64,000 nt of DNA from Shinisaurus crocodilurus (lineage: Eukaryota; Chordata; Lepidosauria; Squamata; Shinisauridae). Within the stretch, counting starts at the first letter, position 1, and every line of letters begins with the position of its first letter. This document shows, piece by piece, positions 63,495-64,000 of the stretch. The position numbers and the translations under genes were made by a program. The DNA is taken from positions 9,602,857-9,666,856 of the forward strand of contig CM037878.1 of the NCBI GenBank assembly GCA_021292165.1, in the 5' to 3' direction. Under the pieces are notes generated by a model. It did no database searches. It saw only the letters and a list, made by a program, of their open reading frames with translations, and was not told where the DNA came from.

Positions 63495-63629
63495 ATTCTA
63501 AGCTAAGCAGGGTCAGGCCTGGTGATTACTTGGATGGGAGACCCCTCCTCTAGTTTCCTGCATTGAGCAGGGGGTTGGACTCGATGGCTTTGTAGGCCCC
63601 TCCCAACTCTATGATCTATGAATCTATGA
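63495..63629 (+). mobile_element. Composite SINE: 5S rRNA-derived head plus CR1 tail
   Basis: TAAGCTAAGCAGGGTCAGG and TTACTTGGATGGGAGACC (5S A-box and C-box regions, 63499-63543), the CCTCCTCTAG linker, then CATTGAGCAGGGGGTTGG through CTCTATGATCTATGAATC. It starts at the A-box, with less upstream 5S text than 15643-15790. Inserted in the decayed tandem array. Confidence 0.82.
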
Positions 63630-64000
63630 AACATTCCACCAGACCCAGTGGCCCTCGTCCCTTTCCCTATGAAATCCTATGAAATCTGATGGTTTTCCAC
63701 CAACATAAGCATTTTTGCATGCACTTTCCCCTAATATAGGCATTTATTGTACACATTTTTAGACTGGAGAGCTCCATTGCACAATTCAGAGAAGTTCGAA
63801 TTTGGAAGGCTAACTGAGTTTCAGTTTGCATACTGATTCGACAGTGCAAAATTGGCTAAATGTGCATTAAGATGAGAACCTAATGAATGTCTCCCCCATG
63901 CCTAGGGGTGGGCAGAAGACAGAACAGGATCTACTAGAGCTCCGAGCAACTTGCAATAGGCCTGCAAGGGGGTCTGATTTTCAATTGTTTAAAAGGAGCA
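63630..64000. other. Unassigned sequence
   Basis: No gene; continues the TTTT/GCAT-rich pattern to about 63760. Confidence 0.35.

Noticed and set aside
63495..63545. 5S rRNA gene
   Set aside because: Only about 45 bases of 5S are present and these run into a CR1 tail, so it is a SINE head.

Overview
The window looks like a gene-poor piece of a vertebrate nuclear genome, most likely from a squamate reptile (lizard-type). The reasons are the mix of CR1 LINEs ending in ATTCTATG repeats, L2-type LINEs, a young MIR-like CORE-SINE, tRNA-derived SINEs, many hAT and Tigger-like DNA transposons with 8-bp or TA target duplications, and abundant AC, TTC and GAT microsatellites. The species cannot be named from the sequence. 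No bacterial, organellar or viral gene layout is present, and no complete host gene was recognised. The coding signal that can be defended is mobile-element protein, plus one good and one weak candidate host exon (27480-27660 minus; 44704-44800 plus).

Layout. 1-5 kb: foldback repeats, a split DNA-transposon-like repeat with a nested SINE, and tRNA-derived SINEs. 5-9 kb: mostly unassigned sequence with small LINE tails. 9-16 kb: palindromic hAT MITEs, a CR1 LINE (minus), a CpG-dense patch, and a probable LTR that carries a hAT element and a 5S rRNA/CR1 fusion SINE. 16-29 kb: SINEs, Tigger-like MITEs, hAT copies, a retrotransposon 3' end, the best exon candidate and an L2 3' end. 29.5-44.2 kb: four copies of a hAT element whose ends are packed with GACTC/GAGTC motifs (two keep a transposase C-terminal ORF), a CR1 copy with an in-frame triplication, and a retrotransposon inserted into a SINE. 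44-58 kb: more hAT and Tigger copies, a C-rich minisatellite, a solo LTR inside a palindrome, and another CR1. 58.6-61.5 kb: the longest reverse transcriptase element, ending in a C2H2 zinc finger. 61.5-64 kb: an L2 3' end, a foldback and a second 5S/CR1 SINE.

The elements interact as a community of parasites rather than as a pathway. LINEs (CR1, L2, the zinc-finger RT element) could supply reverse transcription to SINEs that share their 3' tails. Absent hAT and Tigger transposases would have moved the non-autonomous copies seen here. Nesting gives relative ages: the RT element is younger than the SINE it splits, the solo LTR is younger than its host palindrome, and one Tigger MITE is younger than the Tigger-like element around it. 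The most interesting points are the 5S/CR1 composite SINE, the GACTC hAT element with a third internal terminus, two foldback families that share one palindromic core but have different ends, and a strict central TA in 17 hAT-type target duplications. Family letters (A to F) are labels used only in this annotation. All element classifications rest on reading motifs and comparing copies within the window; no database search was run.
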